A DNA stretch of 64,000 nt from Isoetes taiwanensis (Eukaryota; Streptophyta; Lycopodiopsida; Isoetales; Isoetaceae): positions 887,627-951,626 of the forward strand of contig JAJEKV010000172.1 in NCBI GenBank assembly GCA_021234155.1. Reading direction: 5' to 3'. The translations under genes were made by a program, and so were the position numbers. Below the pieces are notes generated by a model. It was given only the letters and a program-made list of their open reading frames with translations. It had not been told where the DNA came from and did no database searches. Positions 24,601-34,579 of the stretch are shown in pieces. The stretch's first letter is position 1. Each line of letters begins with the position of its first letter.

Positions 24601-25563
24601 TTGCTTCCAGTGTTTTCCTTCTCCTCCCTTGCGCCTTCATCCTCATGGCTCGCCCAACCCTTCAGCAATGGTATTTGGAACCCTGCGGTCCCCTTTGATC
24701 TTCTTCACCCTTATCTCCTCCAGCAAGTAGACCTCATCTTTAACATGCAGGCGCATCCCGATTACGCCGCCTTCCTTCAGTTCTACTGCGAAGAGATTGT
24801 ACCTGCATGTGTCTACAACGAGGATGATTCGCAGCTCTACATCGACTTCCACACCCTGCTCCGGATGTTAGGGGATGATGAGCATGCCCGGAATGCCATT
24901 AAGGGCATAAGGAGGCGAGGGACTGACCTCCCCATTGTCACAATAGATCGGGAAGCTTGTTTCGAGGCCCGATTTGCACTGGCCATCATTATGGACCAGT
25001 ATATTGAGGACGAAGAGATAGCTGCTGAGCATTCCTCTACGCCTGTACCTCCTGACCCGGAAGACGACGAAGTCGTCGACGAGCGGGATTTTGCACGGTG
25101 GAAGGAGTTAGCCACCGAGGCGCCCGTAGGAAGAGATAAAGCCCTCAAACTCGAAGGGCTCAACCTCCTTCCTACCGTACTCTTGAATAACCAAGAGCAC
25201 ATGAATCTAGAGGACATTATGTGGGCCTACCGCGTTATTGCTGATATGCGGGGCCGCAAAAAGATAGAGGTCCTCTATGATCTTGCCGAGTACTGCCGGG
25301 ATGATTTCCTTGACTTTACAACGCCCGTTGTGCATCCGCCACAAGTCGAGGACTTGTTAGCATACCGGCTAGAAGAGTTAGAGCCCGTTGAGGCCCTTTT
25401 GTCACTTCGGCAGTTCTTATTGACTGATACACCCCTCCGCTTCCTTTTCAAAGTTAACGGGGATCTTCTCCTGCTCTGCTTCTTCTTTATCATCCCTAAG
25501 ACTTACCTTGGTGTCCCAAAGGTCTTCTTCCTCTTGATCCACCCCTCCCATGGTGATCTGTGA
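24601..25563 (+). CDS. Acidic ORF of the LTR element, function unknown
   Basis: Open for 320 codons, the longest frame in the element. The first in-frame ATG is at about 24745 (MQAHPDYAAFLQFYCEEIVP). A different-frame ATG at about 24645 (MARPTLQQWYLEPCG) could be the original start if one base was lost near 24700. The protein is rich in D/E (PPDPEDDEVVDERDFARW) with leucine-rich helical segments (LLAYRLEELEPVEALL). No zinc knuckle, protease or polymerase motif is present. The C-terminal 35 residues become hydrophobic and probably lie past the true end. I do not recognise the family. It could be gag-related or captured from the host. Confidence 0.5.
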   Translation: MLPVFSFSSLAPSSSWLAQPFSNGIWNPAVPFDLLHPYLLQQVDLIFNMQAHPDYAAFLQFYCEEIVPACVYNEDDSQLYIDFHTLLRMLGDDEHARNAIKGIRRRGTDLPIVTIDREACFEARFALAIIMDQYIEDEEIAAEHSSTPVPPDPEDDEVVDERDFARWKELATEAPVGRDKALKLEGLNLLPTVLLNNQEHMNLEDIMWAYRVIADMRGRKKIEVLYDLAEYCRDDFLDFTTPVVHPPQVEDLLAYRLEELEPVEALLSLRQFLLTDTPLRFLFKVNGDLLLLCFFFIIPKTYLGVPKVFFLLIHPSHGDL

Positions 25564-25602
25564 TGGCTGATCTGCAGGAGGAGGCCGCATCTGAGCTGCA
25601 AA

Positions 25603-25878
25603 ATGCTCTTCCGGAGGATAGTGCCTGAAGCTCTTCTTGATCGGGCCTATAAGCAGACCAGAAGGAGTCAAATGCTACAATACTTGGTTAAGTGGAAACA
25701 CTTGCCAGCAGAGGATGCTACGTGGGTGATGAAGATAGACCTTGAGAAGCTCTATCCGGACTTCATGCGAGAATCTCAGGGCCGCACCATCAACGATGCT
25801 ATCAACCCCGCTCCCGGCGGTAAGCTTGAAGGCTTGATTCGCCGAGAATCATGCAGTAGAGGGGTAGATGCATCGTAG
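25603..25878 (+). pseudogene. Chromodomain remnant of a Ty3/gypsy (chromovirus) polyprotein C-terminus
   Basis: The frame reads PEALLDRAYKQTRRS, then YLVKWKHLPAEDATW, then LEKLYPDFM. This is the standard end of plant chromovirus integrases: an 'ILDR..R..R' lead-in, YLVKWK-LP-EDATW core, and a following acidic/aromatic helix. Two of the usual aromatic-cage residues (Y and W) are present. No integrase core precedes it, so the polyprotein has been deleted down to its tail. In the family the chromodomain guides integration to marked chromatin; whether this piece is translated is unknown. Confidence 0.75.
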
Positions 25879-26455
25879 TTGATAATAGTTACCGATGATG
25901 GGATCACCTTCGTGTTCCCTAGGACGTGGTGTACTGTCAATGTGGACATGACCGCGAATTGCTTGGAAAGCATGTAGTTGATAGGCCGCGTTCATCTCGG
26001 CTATAATAGGAACTTGACCATTCCTTACGCTGTAATGAATTGCGAACCATAGGCATGATAGGTTCCCTTGTAGATATATTTTCTTTTATTTCTTATAGGG
26101 GGTGGTCCCTTCAACCACAACCTAATTATTTTATCTATATAAACTAATGCATTGACATGTGTAGGCCAGTGAGCAGTACGTGACCTGCCCATGTATAGAG
26201 GGTTGCTGATGGCCCGACTTCTCCAGTTTTATTTTGTCTACAAGTCTTGTCCTTTTGTTACTCTGATGTTGATATTGGACTTCGGTCCTTGAACTCGTTT
26301 CTTGTGATGATCATGTGAAATGCACCTCGGTGCTTAAACTGTTTCAAACTTTAAAGTTTTTAATGTATTACCTTCGGAAATAAGGAATTACCTTCCTTCA
26401 TAATGTAATTTCCTATATTTGTATCTAACCCCAATGCTGAGGACAGCATTATTTG
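25879..26455. other. 3' untranslated part of the LTR element interior
   Basis: No sustained ORF or recognisable motif between the chromodomain frame and the polypurine tract. Confidence 0.4.
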
Positions 26456-26468
26456 TAAGGAGGGGAGA
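26456..26468 (+). other. Polypurine tract
   Basis: AAGGAGGGGAGAA lies directly before the 3' LTR, in the place and composition expected for plus-strand priming. Confidence 0.85.
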
Positions 26469-28056
26469 ATTGACATTCCAAGTATTTATACGGTATACGT
26501 ATAAATATACAGACACGTCACCCAGTAAAGGTACGCCACCATGGGGTATTGTAACCTAGGGGGTTGACCTAAAAGGGATTAAATTAGCTATGCTAATTTA
26601 ATTATTAAGGATAATAACCTATAATTAAGGAATTAATATCTAAGTGGGTTAATTAAGTTAATTAATGGTTTAGGAAGGCGCCACTTGGCCAAACTCGATT
26701 GGCCAGCATGGGGAATGCTAATTTGGGCCATCAAGGTGGATCACTATCCCACTCAACCCCAAACCGACCCAGGAGAAGGAGCAGCTGAGCGCCCAAGTAC
26801 CTGGAACTGTTGCTGAACACCCAGATTCTGAGAGATGGAGGCGCCTCATGACAATGGATCAAGTTGGAACTCGGGTTAGTAGATAATCTAGTTGATATCT
26901 TTAAGGATAGAGCTTCAGTTAAGTTCTTTGAGTCTTCTCTGGTTGTTCTTACTTAGGATTAACCCTTCTTTGATATTTAGGATTTACATTTCGATTATGG
27001 ATTATGTTTATTACAGATGGATGGTTGTGTTTATGAAAGTAACTCTGTTAAACTTCCATAAAGCAGGGATTTGAGGGGGGTAGAGACCTCTGTGCCATAT
27101 GCTTTAGTATGCTCCTAGTAGCTCCTTTAATTCCCAATTATTGGGGCCTGTGCACCAGAGCCCACCGAGTCGTGGATGCTATGGAATTGCTTAGCACCAG
27201 AGAAGGGACGCAGTGGTGAAGTGGGGGCGGGGTCTTGCACGAACATAAAAGGCTCCTGAGACTTCTACAGTGGGCTAGGCCTGATAGCCGGTCACGTAGA
27301 GGGCCGGGTATGGGTCTGACACTCCCTGGGTGCAGAGGTGTGACCCGTATGGGGAACCCTATGCTTTGAGTAGATTTAGGGTGAGTAAGTCGGGTACGGA
27401 TGCGGGGGTCGCTGATGCAGCACGTATTCTCTAACTCACCCATGGAACTACTGTGATCCTGGAAGGGGACACTTCCCTGACCTGCCTCATCGGACCAGGG
27501 CTTCATGAACCCTGGAGTAGGCTCGAAGGGTGATACCTTGAGTCTGCGTCTCTGGAAGGCTATATTGATGCCATAGCATGATTCGACTCATCTGCAAAGT
27601 GTGCACAGGAGGGGCGGATGGAGTGGACAACCCTAGCCGATGTTCTATGCCAGCCAACGCCACGTCAAGATTCGATCTGCTGATCTCTTGAGACCTAGCC
27701 GTCAGTCGATCCTCACTGGAGTCTGAGCCGGGGTAGAACCATGGGTTTGGGGTGTTTTCCCTAGTATTAAATGCATCTTCTTTGTTGTTGTCGGTTGGAT
27801 GGATGTGCCACCCTTCGTGGTGGTATTTTATGATATGATTATGCTGTGTGCTAACCTTGTATTCACGCTTCCCCGACATAGGAGCCCCATTGAAGGCGTG
27901 GGCCGAATGACCCCTCTGTGTCCTTCACTCGAGCATCTTCTTAGAGATGGCCCGAGTTAGATGGAGGGCCCTGCTCGTGGCGAGTTGGTCGCCATGGGAG
28001 GGGAAAGTCCCCGTATGTATACGTCCGAGTGCCGTATATATTCAGGGAGCGTCACA
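26469..28056 (+). repeat. 3' LTR (1588 bp)
   Basis: Matches the 5' LTR. Its first bases read ATTGACATTC instead of TGTGACGTTC, so the start has mutated; it ends GCGTCACA. It keeps a TATACGTATAAATATACAG-type stretch that the 5' LTR lacks. Confidence 0.9.
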
Positions 28057-28061
28057 TCGGT
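28057..28061. other. Target-site duplication, right (TCGGT)
   Basis: Exact match to 20821-20825. Confidence 0.85.
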
Positions 28062-28760
28062 CGTCGGATCCACCTACGACCCAAGCCCTATGTTGGCATT
28101 AGGGATTTTTTGAGATCATAAAAGGGCCTTCTAAGAAATGCTGACTAAGCTATATGAACTACCAATCAGAAAACAGAACTGGTAATCCAGTCAGCAAAAC
28201 AGTTATAACTAACTCACTAGATCACATTTTCTAGCATAAGTGCTGATAGAAAAGTCCAAATAAAAATGATAGTTTTTGGAGTTTTGACAATCATAAGTGG
28301 TTAAAACATGTGCAAAGCCCTTAGACTGGAAATATCTCAACGAGATCTATCTATTACACTAAACGAGAGCTCATTTAGACTTCTCTATCAATGGTTATGG
28401 TAGAAAATGTGATCCAGTGAGTTAGTTATAACAGTTTTGCTGACTGGACCCGTCAGGCTCTGATTTCTGATTGGTAGTTCATTTATCTTCATTTGGCTTA
28501 GTTGGCATGTTTTGAAGGCCCTTTTTTAATCTCAAAAAAACCCTAATGGACCTCTGGGCGCCTCTCATTTCGATTATGATCATTTATGATTGGAGGCGCC
28601 CCTGATTTTGAAATATGAAATACAGGTTCATCTAAGGTTTTTTGAATATGAAATACGGAGTCCCATCTCTATGTGGGTTCACCTAAGGTTTTAGAATATG
28701 CAATATGGAAACTCGAACTCCTATCAAAATAATTTCGGCCAGCGAGTTAACATGATTATT
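28062..28760 (-). mobile_element. tRNA-derived SINE-like repeat, minus strand, split by a foldback element
   Basis: The reverse complement matches 58230-58515 in the same order: AATAATCA, a TAA/GCTC-CTGG tRNA-like head, TTATTTTGATAGGAGTTCGAG (B-box-like), TTTTAGAATATG, GGCGCC, CCTCTC, then CGTCGGAT. The copy is interrupted at 28097-28548 by an inverted-repeat element and lacks about 35 bp of its tRNA-like head. Confidence 0.6.
28097..28548. mobile_element. Foldback element (452 bp) inside the SINE
   Basis: The left end CATTAGGGATTTTTTGAGAT is complementary to the right end ATCTCAAAAAAACCCTAATG apart from one base. The arms extend about 150 bp, for example ACTACCAATCAGAAA against TTTCTGATTGGTAGT and GTTATAACTAACTCACT against AGTGAGTTAGTTATAAC. 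Comparison with the uninterrupted SINE at 58480 shows it was inserted after TATGTTGG. No ORF. Confidence 0.75.
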
Positions 28761-30072
28761 TTTCCTATTGAATCAATCTTGTTAATTTGGAATTTTCCGG
28801 TCTGGAGAAAAAAAAATTTGGATTTATTTTTAGGTGATTTCTCTAAGGTGTTGGGGCTTTTGGCCGGCCGGACAAAAAAAACCGATAGTCCAAAAATTGA
28901 AAAAACTTTATTGGGCACGATTTCAAATTTGATTTTAATTTTTCCCTTTCCAAGCTTCAGCATAGCGATTCTGCCCCTTTCAATTTCTGCATGCATCTGC
29001 CACAATTATGCCAAGGTCGTGCGGCATGGAAAACAGGTGGGGTGCCATAGTTGTGCTCTGAGACTAGTCTCTGTTCATCGCAATAACCTAATTGGCCAAA
29101 GTTCTTGGAGTTTGTAGCCTCTACTTTTGGTGGCTCGGAATTCTGTCGACTTTCATAACTATGACATTTTGAGGTAATTATATTTGTTTCTTAAATTGTT
29201 TATGGTCTTATGTTCTGAGGTTCGCTGCCATCGTGCATGTTTTGGTCTAATCAAATGAATGATATTTTAGATTCCCATGTCCATGCACTTCTAATTTTGC
29301 AGGCACTAGCTACTGTCCGTAGCAAGAAGCAGCACCCAGATTTTTTATAAACAGTTGGAAGGGCTATATAAAGGTAAGACACACATTTGCTTATGGTCAT
29401 ACGTTTATTTATGTCCATAATTTCTACAGTTCGTGCAATGCCATTGTTAGAATCCAGAAAGGTTTATGGGCTAGAGATTATCAAGCTACTCAGGTGAAGC
29501 ATAGAATTCCCTTGCTACTGAAGGATATCATGACAGATGAGTGTTTAGTACATAATTTTAGCCTTAGGGTTAGTGACTTCTTGATAGGCTTCTGGCACCT
29601 GAGCGCAATTACCATATTCAACCTTCAAAAATGACAGATAGATCTTCTTCTGGTTCTAAAGAACCACCTTCCAAATTGTTACTAGGCCCGGCAACGCCGG
29701 GTACCATAACTAGTTATTATAATAACTCATTTAATTGTTTTGGGAGTTAGAAATGATGATTTATGCATCTACATCATATGAAATCCCCCTGAAACCTTTG
29801 TTATTGTGCTACATATTTCGGTGACTAGTGCAAAAAAAAAAAAAAAAGGCGAATCCTTGCTTTAGAGCTATCGTAAAGTAGCTTGAGAACTTGGATATCA
29901 AGTTCAAATGTGATATGCACTATCTGCTATTCCATGTGCATATCCTTGTTCTTCTATAGTATAGATTGGAAGTTTATTGTGTATATCATTTTGTTTTGTT
30001 TTTATAACGTAAATTAACAGACTTGGCATCTAGATTTGTATGCTCGAATAGGACGTCAATATTTTCACTCAC
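28761..30072. other. No gene seen
   Basis: AT-rich. The open frame at 28698-29117 (+) begins in the SINE and has no family resemblance. An A-run lies at 29832-29846. Confidence 0.4.
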
Positions 30073-30216
30073 GTAATCTCTGGGAGGGCATTCCCCCGTA
30101 GGGCCTCGGCGGCGCGCCGCCCACCGAGGGATGTGGCCGCTACGGAGCTGCGAGTCCCGCCCGGCTGTCGCGGCCGAGGCTGAGCGAGGGCGGAATGCGC
30201 CCCCCCCCCGTGATTA
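30073..30216. mobile_element. GC-rich miniature foldback element, copy 1
   Basis: Ends GTAATCTCTGGGAGGGCATTC and, on the other strand, TAATCACGG followed by a G-run and CGCATTC. The interior is strongly GC-rich (GGCGGCGCGCCGCC) against AT-rich surroundings. Related copies are at 31288-31414 and 35536-35700. Confidence 0.55.
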
Positions 30217-30221
30217 AGGCG

Positions 30222-30859
30222 TAATAAATGGTAGGTCCAAATTACGAATCTGATTGTGGCTATGGCGGATCTTTCTGGCCTTAGAAAGCTTCAAATCAGA
30301 GAAAACGGAGAAAACAGAGCTCTCAAAACAGAGAAAACAGAGAAAGCTTCAAAACAGAGAAAACAGAGCTCAACTTCTATCTCTAAATCAGAGAAAACAA
30401 AGCTCTCTGTTTCGGCGGCCTTGTTGAATAAGAAAGATAGGAAAAATCCAAAGAGGCTCAACCGAATGGCATATGGTCTCAGCTATGGCTGTCGTAGCTT
30501 CCCTGAAGTAAATCCGAAGCATCCATCTTTGCATGTATGCCGCTTAATACCTAAGCAGCATTGCAGTTGCGAAAGCTTGATTTCTATGGAGCTATTGGCC
30601 ATGGCTTTGCTGAATCTGACACAATGTAGTAATGCAAACCTCGGCAGGCTTCATCTTTGTTGAATCTTAGGGCGACTGAAGACACAGCGCAAAGAGTGGT
30701 GAATCTGAGCGCAAACAGTGGTGAATCACAGGCAAACAAGGCCGGAACAAACAGGGGAACAAACAGGGGAGCAGTGGCGCCGCTCTGCAAGCGGCGAATA
30801 ATATTGCGTGGAAATAGAACACGCAGAATTTGACAGTAATTTGGGCCTACCGTTTATTA
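30222..30859. mobile_element. 638-bp element with 24-bp terminal inverted repeats
   Basis: TAATAAATGGTAGGTCCAAA at the left matches, with two differences, the complement of TTTGGGCCTACCGTTTATTA at the right. It abuts the GC-rich foldback. A short ORF lies inside. Confidence 0.6.
30256..30663 (+). CDS. Short basic ORF inside the terminal-repeat element, unrecognised
   Basis: A 135-codon frame starting MAMADLSGLRKLQIRENG. Residues 15-55 are built from a roughly 9-11 bp repeat of GAGAAAACAGAGCT-type DNA, giving a K/E/T/S-rich stretch (ALKTEKTEKASKQRK). The C-terminal half contains a few cysteines (HVCRLIPKQHCSCESL). It is likely a chance frame over a purine-rich repeat; the in-frame length is the only support. 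Confidence 0.2.
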   Translation: MAMADLSGLRKLQIRENGENRALKTEKTEKASKQRKQSSTSISKSEKTKLSVSAALLNKKDRKNPKRLNRMAYGLSYGCRSFPEVNPKHPSLHVCRLIPKQHCSCESLISMELLAMALLNLTQCSNANLGRLHLC

Positions 30860-31287
30860 CATGCCTATTGGCAATGTGCTAGACTAGAAATGATGCCCAA
30901 TGGGCATAAGCTAGGAACTGTAAATGATATATAATTCAGATTTATAAAATTACACAACGAAGAACATATGTAAAACTTCTTTATACGAGATATCATAGAG
31001 AAGCATCAACGAGAAGTTAAAATCACGTGTTTATTTCTAGCCTTTTCTATTAGAATGGATTACAAATGACGCCATTTATTTGTACTCTTCCATGTCCTAT
31101 TCATTTGTACTCTTCCATGTCCTGCTAAAAAAGGTCTTTTACTTCTTTGAGCGTCTTCATGCCCACGATAGTATTCTCCCGGGTACGCAGATTAACCTTT
31201 TTATTTGCCTGCTCTTCCTTCCCCACAGCCAATACGTAAACTGTGCAAGTTGTGCTTCTCGTATCTTCTTATTTAATGTACTAGGTA

Positions 31288-31414
31288 ATTGCCAGGAGGA
31301 GGGGCATTCCGCGCTATAAAGGGCACTTTCCCCGCCAAGCGAAATGGCGCGCGCGGCGTAAAAATGGATCGTTTGGCGGCGTTCTTTATAGCGAATGCCC
31401 CCTCCCTCGGCAAT
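31288..31414. mobile_element. GC-rich miniature foldback element, copy 2
   Basis: ATTGCC..GGAGG..GGGGCATTC at the left pairs with GAATGCCCC..CCTCC..GGCAAT at the right. Inside, GCTATAAA pairs with TTTATAGC and CCGCCAAGCG pairs with CGTTTGGCGG. The loop is GGCGCGCGCGGCG. Confidence 0.65.
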
Positions 31415-31422
31415 CCGGACAT

Positions 31423-32191
31423 GTAATGACCAGTACCTTTAAATTTCCACTTCTCTGCTTTGATCTGACAGATCGTTTGCACGAATGGAAGCTGGCCAGA
31501 TGAAATTTCATTGTTGAATCTTCAAAAAACAGTTGGTTTATGTGATCTTCCAAGATCAAGAAGCGGCTATAATGAAAAACGTGAATTTTTGAAGAACTGT
31601 TTTTGAAGAACCACTCAACTGCCCAGATAAAATTTCTTTGTTAAATCTTCAAAAACACGGTTGATTTATGTAATCTTCCAAGCTTAAGAAGCAACAACAG
31701 TGATGAACTGACCGGAGATGGAAACTGGTTATAACTGAAGCCTTCAATAGCTTGGTCTGCCCTGCTCTTGCCCTGTTTTAAACCTACTCAAATAAAAAAT
31801 CATGACAAAGTGGCATGTTTGCGCCTCAGATCTGGTAAGCTCATCTGCCTACAAGCTTCTAGAGCCGCCTCAGATCCCGTGAACTCATCTGCAAGGAAAC
31901 ACTTGCCACGTAAAAAGCTTCGCCTGTTTTAAACCTACTCAACTTGCCACAGAAAAGCTCTACCTGGCGTGTTCGTCTGCGCCTCTGCAGCTGAGATCCG
32001 GTAAGCTCATCTGCAACGAAAAGTAAGCTTCTCATCCGGTAAGCTTCTCTGCTCTGCCAGCAATCTCCGGCGAAGTCTGCACAAAAAGCTCTGTGGGAGA
32101 GACAAGCGGCGCCGCTCCGCAGAACCCGGACAAAATTACATCATATAATTTTAATATAATAATGGCGTAATTTAAAGGTACTGGTCATTAC
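31423..32191. mobile_element. 769-bp element with 23-bp terminal inverted repeats
   Basis: GTAATGACCAGTACCTTTAA at 31423 is complementary to TTAAAGGTACTGGTCATTAC at 32172-32191, continuing AATT on each side. The interior holds diverged internal duplications (AATCTTCAAAAA..GATTTATGT blocks at about 31515 and 31640; GGTAAGCTCATCTGC blocks at about 31835 and 31996). No ORF. Confidence 0.65.
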
Positions 32192-32896
32192 GTCTTATCT
32201 GAGACATCTACATCCACATAATAATTGGCATCGTGTAGCTCTTGACGCACCTGTTCTGCATACTCCTTATATTTTTCAGAAGCACAACATATAGGGGAGG
32301 GTGTCCGTTGGCTGCGCACTTAAGCGCAGAATCCATATGCCTGCTACATAGGCAGCTTGTAAGCTGTGTGCTCCACATTGCAACATGCCCAAGGAGATGC
32401 TCCATAGCACTTATCCTCTGAAATACCAAACTGGCATTGCGAGCTCAACATATTAATCTTCAAAGTGATGGGGGTATAGGTACCACCAGGGCTAAGACAG
32501 CACCCATATAGGCTACAAGATAGCCATCGAGGGCTGCAGTAATTGCCCATGCAAGGCTATCTAACTATCCAATTCCCTTGTCAATAAGGGCTTACAATTA
32601 CCTGTATAGGACTAATAAAACAGCTTATTTACTGTAAAACGAGCATCAAAATAATCAACAGAAGTGGTATTTACAGAAACACATTGATATTGCTATGAAT
32701 TATTTACAAATGTCTTTCTATTAAACAGCCTTAAATTGATTGTCTTTTATCAAAAGCAAGAAGAAATCATGATGTCCTTTAAGATGATCATTGGAATGAC
32801 TGTTCTCCATTGGTTGTACCTGAAAAAAGACAACTTATTTTCACATAATAATGGAGCAAAAACATTTAAGTCATACCTAGAGTATACTGACCACTA
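32192..32896. other. No gene seen
   Basis: Minus-strand frames at 32208-32550 have no family resemblance. Sequence downstream of the pogo-like gene's stop may include its 3' UTR. Confidence 0.35.
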
Positions 32897-34345
32897 CTAG
32901 TTTGTTCGTCCATTGACATTAGTTTCCCTTTTGCTCTTCAGAAGCAAAAACCTCCTCTTTCTCATCTCATATGCAACCATATCAAATTCTCTGGGCTGCC
33001 ATAAAGGAATGTGACGCCGGCCCATACCATATAAGAGGCTTCTCAATCTTCTGGTGCCAGCCTCCCATTCAACCTCTGCCTTCTTTTGCATCTCTTTCTC
33101 TTCTTTCCTTCGTTTCCTAGCTACCTCAATTAATTCCTTCTCTTTCCTCTTTCTTGCTTGAGCTGCCTTTTTTTCTTCTGCCTTTCGTTTCTTAATGCTT
33201 TCAGCCTCAGCTTTTCTAGCCCTCTCTTCCTGCACAGCCTTAATCCACCCATCACTTGTAATGTAATGCACTTGAGGATTTTTAGGTAATGTAGCTGTGT
33301 TAGATGGAGTTTCAGGCATGGATGTCACTAATCTAGATGGTGCAACAAATGCATCTAATCCGTTCTTGCTCGTAGATGCGTCAAACATTATTTCTGCAAT
33401 TCAAACAAATACATAATAAGTTCAAATTTATAAACTGTCAAGACATCTAATAATCAGTTATGACCAAAAAAGTCTACTTATTATATAGTTAATATAATCA
33501 TCTCGGTTGTACAACATTCTCCCTGTTCAATTTGATCTGACGTATTCCCCAACTCTTGACCTGTTTTACAGCTTGAACGTGCCAAATAGCAACAACGTTT
33601 ATAATAAACTTGTTTATACCTTTGCATTCAAAATTGAAAGCTAAAACGCATCGAATGATCATGCACAAACCATGGGGCTTTTGACTTGTTTATTTGTCAT
33701 TCTGGGCCAATTCTGAAAACAAGCACAGCTAAAGACAAAGCCACCCATGTCAATTGGCAGCCAATGGACCAGATATTTCCTTCTATCTTCTAGATCATAG
33801 ACCTAAGTATAAATAAAGCAACATGCTTGGACGAACCTGTTGTGGATGGAAAAGCATGCTCTCGCGCAGTGCTTGGACCAGCTTGATCAGCAGTAGCCAC
33901 ATTCATCAATATTTCTAGTCCTTGAATTCTGTATTAAGAGAAAATGATCAAACAAAGTTTTTCGAATAAACACTGCTAAATGTCATTAGTAATTTCAAAA
34001 GTTAATAAACTCACCTTGGCACGAATGCATCATCCAAGTGCTGCTCATGATCATGTGGCCCTAAAGGGGGATCGATATCTTCTTCATCCTCAAGTTGGAG
34101 ATCTTGGAGTACAACACATGTTCTTGAGAATGCAGGACGATCTATAACAGCAGGGTTTAATGGCCAAATTCCAATGGCTTCAAAGCCAGCTCTACCCTAA
34201 CCTCTAATCTAACCTGTTGTTGAGGATGCAGCAGTAATAAAACCATCTATTACAGCAGGATTTAATGGCCAAATCCCAGTGGCTTTGAAGCCAGCTCTAA
34301 TATTCTCAGGTGTAAGAGCCGTAGACAATGCTTTCGAAATTAAAC
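32897..34345 (-). pseudogene. pogo/Tigger-like DDE transposase, 3' part only
   Basis: Exons on the minus strand: 34345 to about 34206 (LTPENIRAGFKATGIWPLNP), about 34200-34016 (a second RAGFEAIGIWPLNPAVID, then LQDLQLEDEEDIDPP, ending at a GTGAGT donor), about 33930-33840 (IQGLEILMNVATADQ), and 33393-32897 (last exon). The 'FKATGIWPLNP' block is the conserved end of the DDE_1 (CENP-B/pogo/Tigger) domain. The last exon has a long charged coiled-coil (KKRKAEEKKAAQARKRKEK) typical of these C-termini. The catalytic DDE core and N-terminal DNA-binding part are absent upstream, where a short LTR sits in the intron. The repeated GIWPLNPAV block is an exon duplication, each copy with its own following sequence. 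Could be domesticated, but truncation argues for a relic. Confidence 0.6.
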
Positions 34346-34360
34346 CTGCACAAGAATAAT

Positions 34361-34567
34361 TGTTAGACTTATGCTGGCTTGTCAGTGATGACATCACACC
34401 TTTGCGACTTTGTCGATTACCGCCGCTTTGTCGACGTGGCATCTGCGCTTTATTCTTGACATGGCACTTTCGATATAAGCCCACGATCAAGCAGTTATTA
34501 GTGCTAGTTGTTCTAGTCGTCTATCTTTTTGCTTTCTTCAACCATGTATTACATTCAAAAGCTTTCA
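34361..34567 (+). mobile_element. Short LTR (207 bp) of a copia-like or TRIM element
   Basis: Starts TGTTAGACTTATGCTGG and ends AAAGCTTTCA (TG..CA), immediately followed by a primer binding site. The size fits terminal-repeat retrotransposons in miniature or short-LTR copia elements. No second LTR was found, so it may be truncated. It lies 16 bp from the splice acceptor of the pogo-like exon. Confidence 0.6.
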
Positions 34568-34579
34568 TGGTATCAGAGC
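34568..34579 (+). other. Primer binding site for initiator tRNA-Met
   Basis: TGGTATCAGAGC directly abuts the CA end of the short LTR, identical to the site of the large LTR element. Confidence 0.8.

Larger units (their letters stand above)
20826..28056 (+). mobile_element. Complete LTR retrotransposon with H3-fold and chromodomain coding remnants, no reverse transcriptase seen
   Basis: Two LTRs (20826-22395 and 26469-28056) flank a 4.07 kb interior. The 5-bp target duplication TCGGT is exact (20821-20825 and 28057-28061). A tRNA-iMet primer site follows the left LTR and a purine tract precedes the right one. The interior carries a decayed protein with a C-terminal histone H3 fold (23084-24383), an acidic ORF (24601-25563) and a chromodomain segment (25603-25878). 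No aspartic protease, reverse transcriptase, RNase H or integrase catalytic motif was found, so it must have moved using enzymes from elsewhere. The chromodomain wording points to a Ty3/gypsy chromovirus parent. The LTRs differ by scattered substitutions, a 28-bp indel near the start and an 18-bp local duplication in the left LTR, so the insertion is fairly young. Confidence 0.88.
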
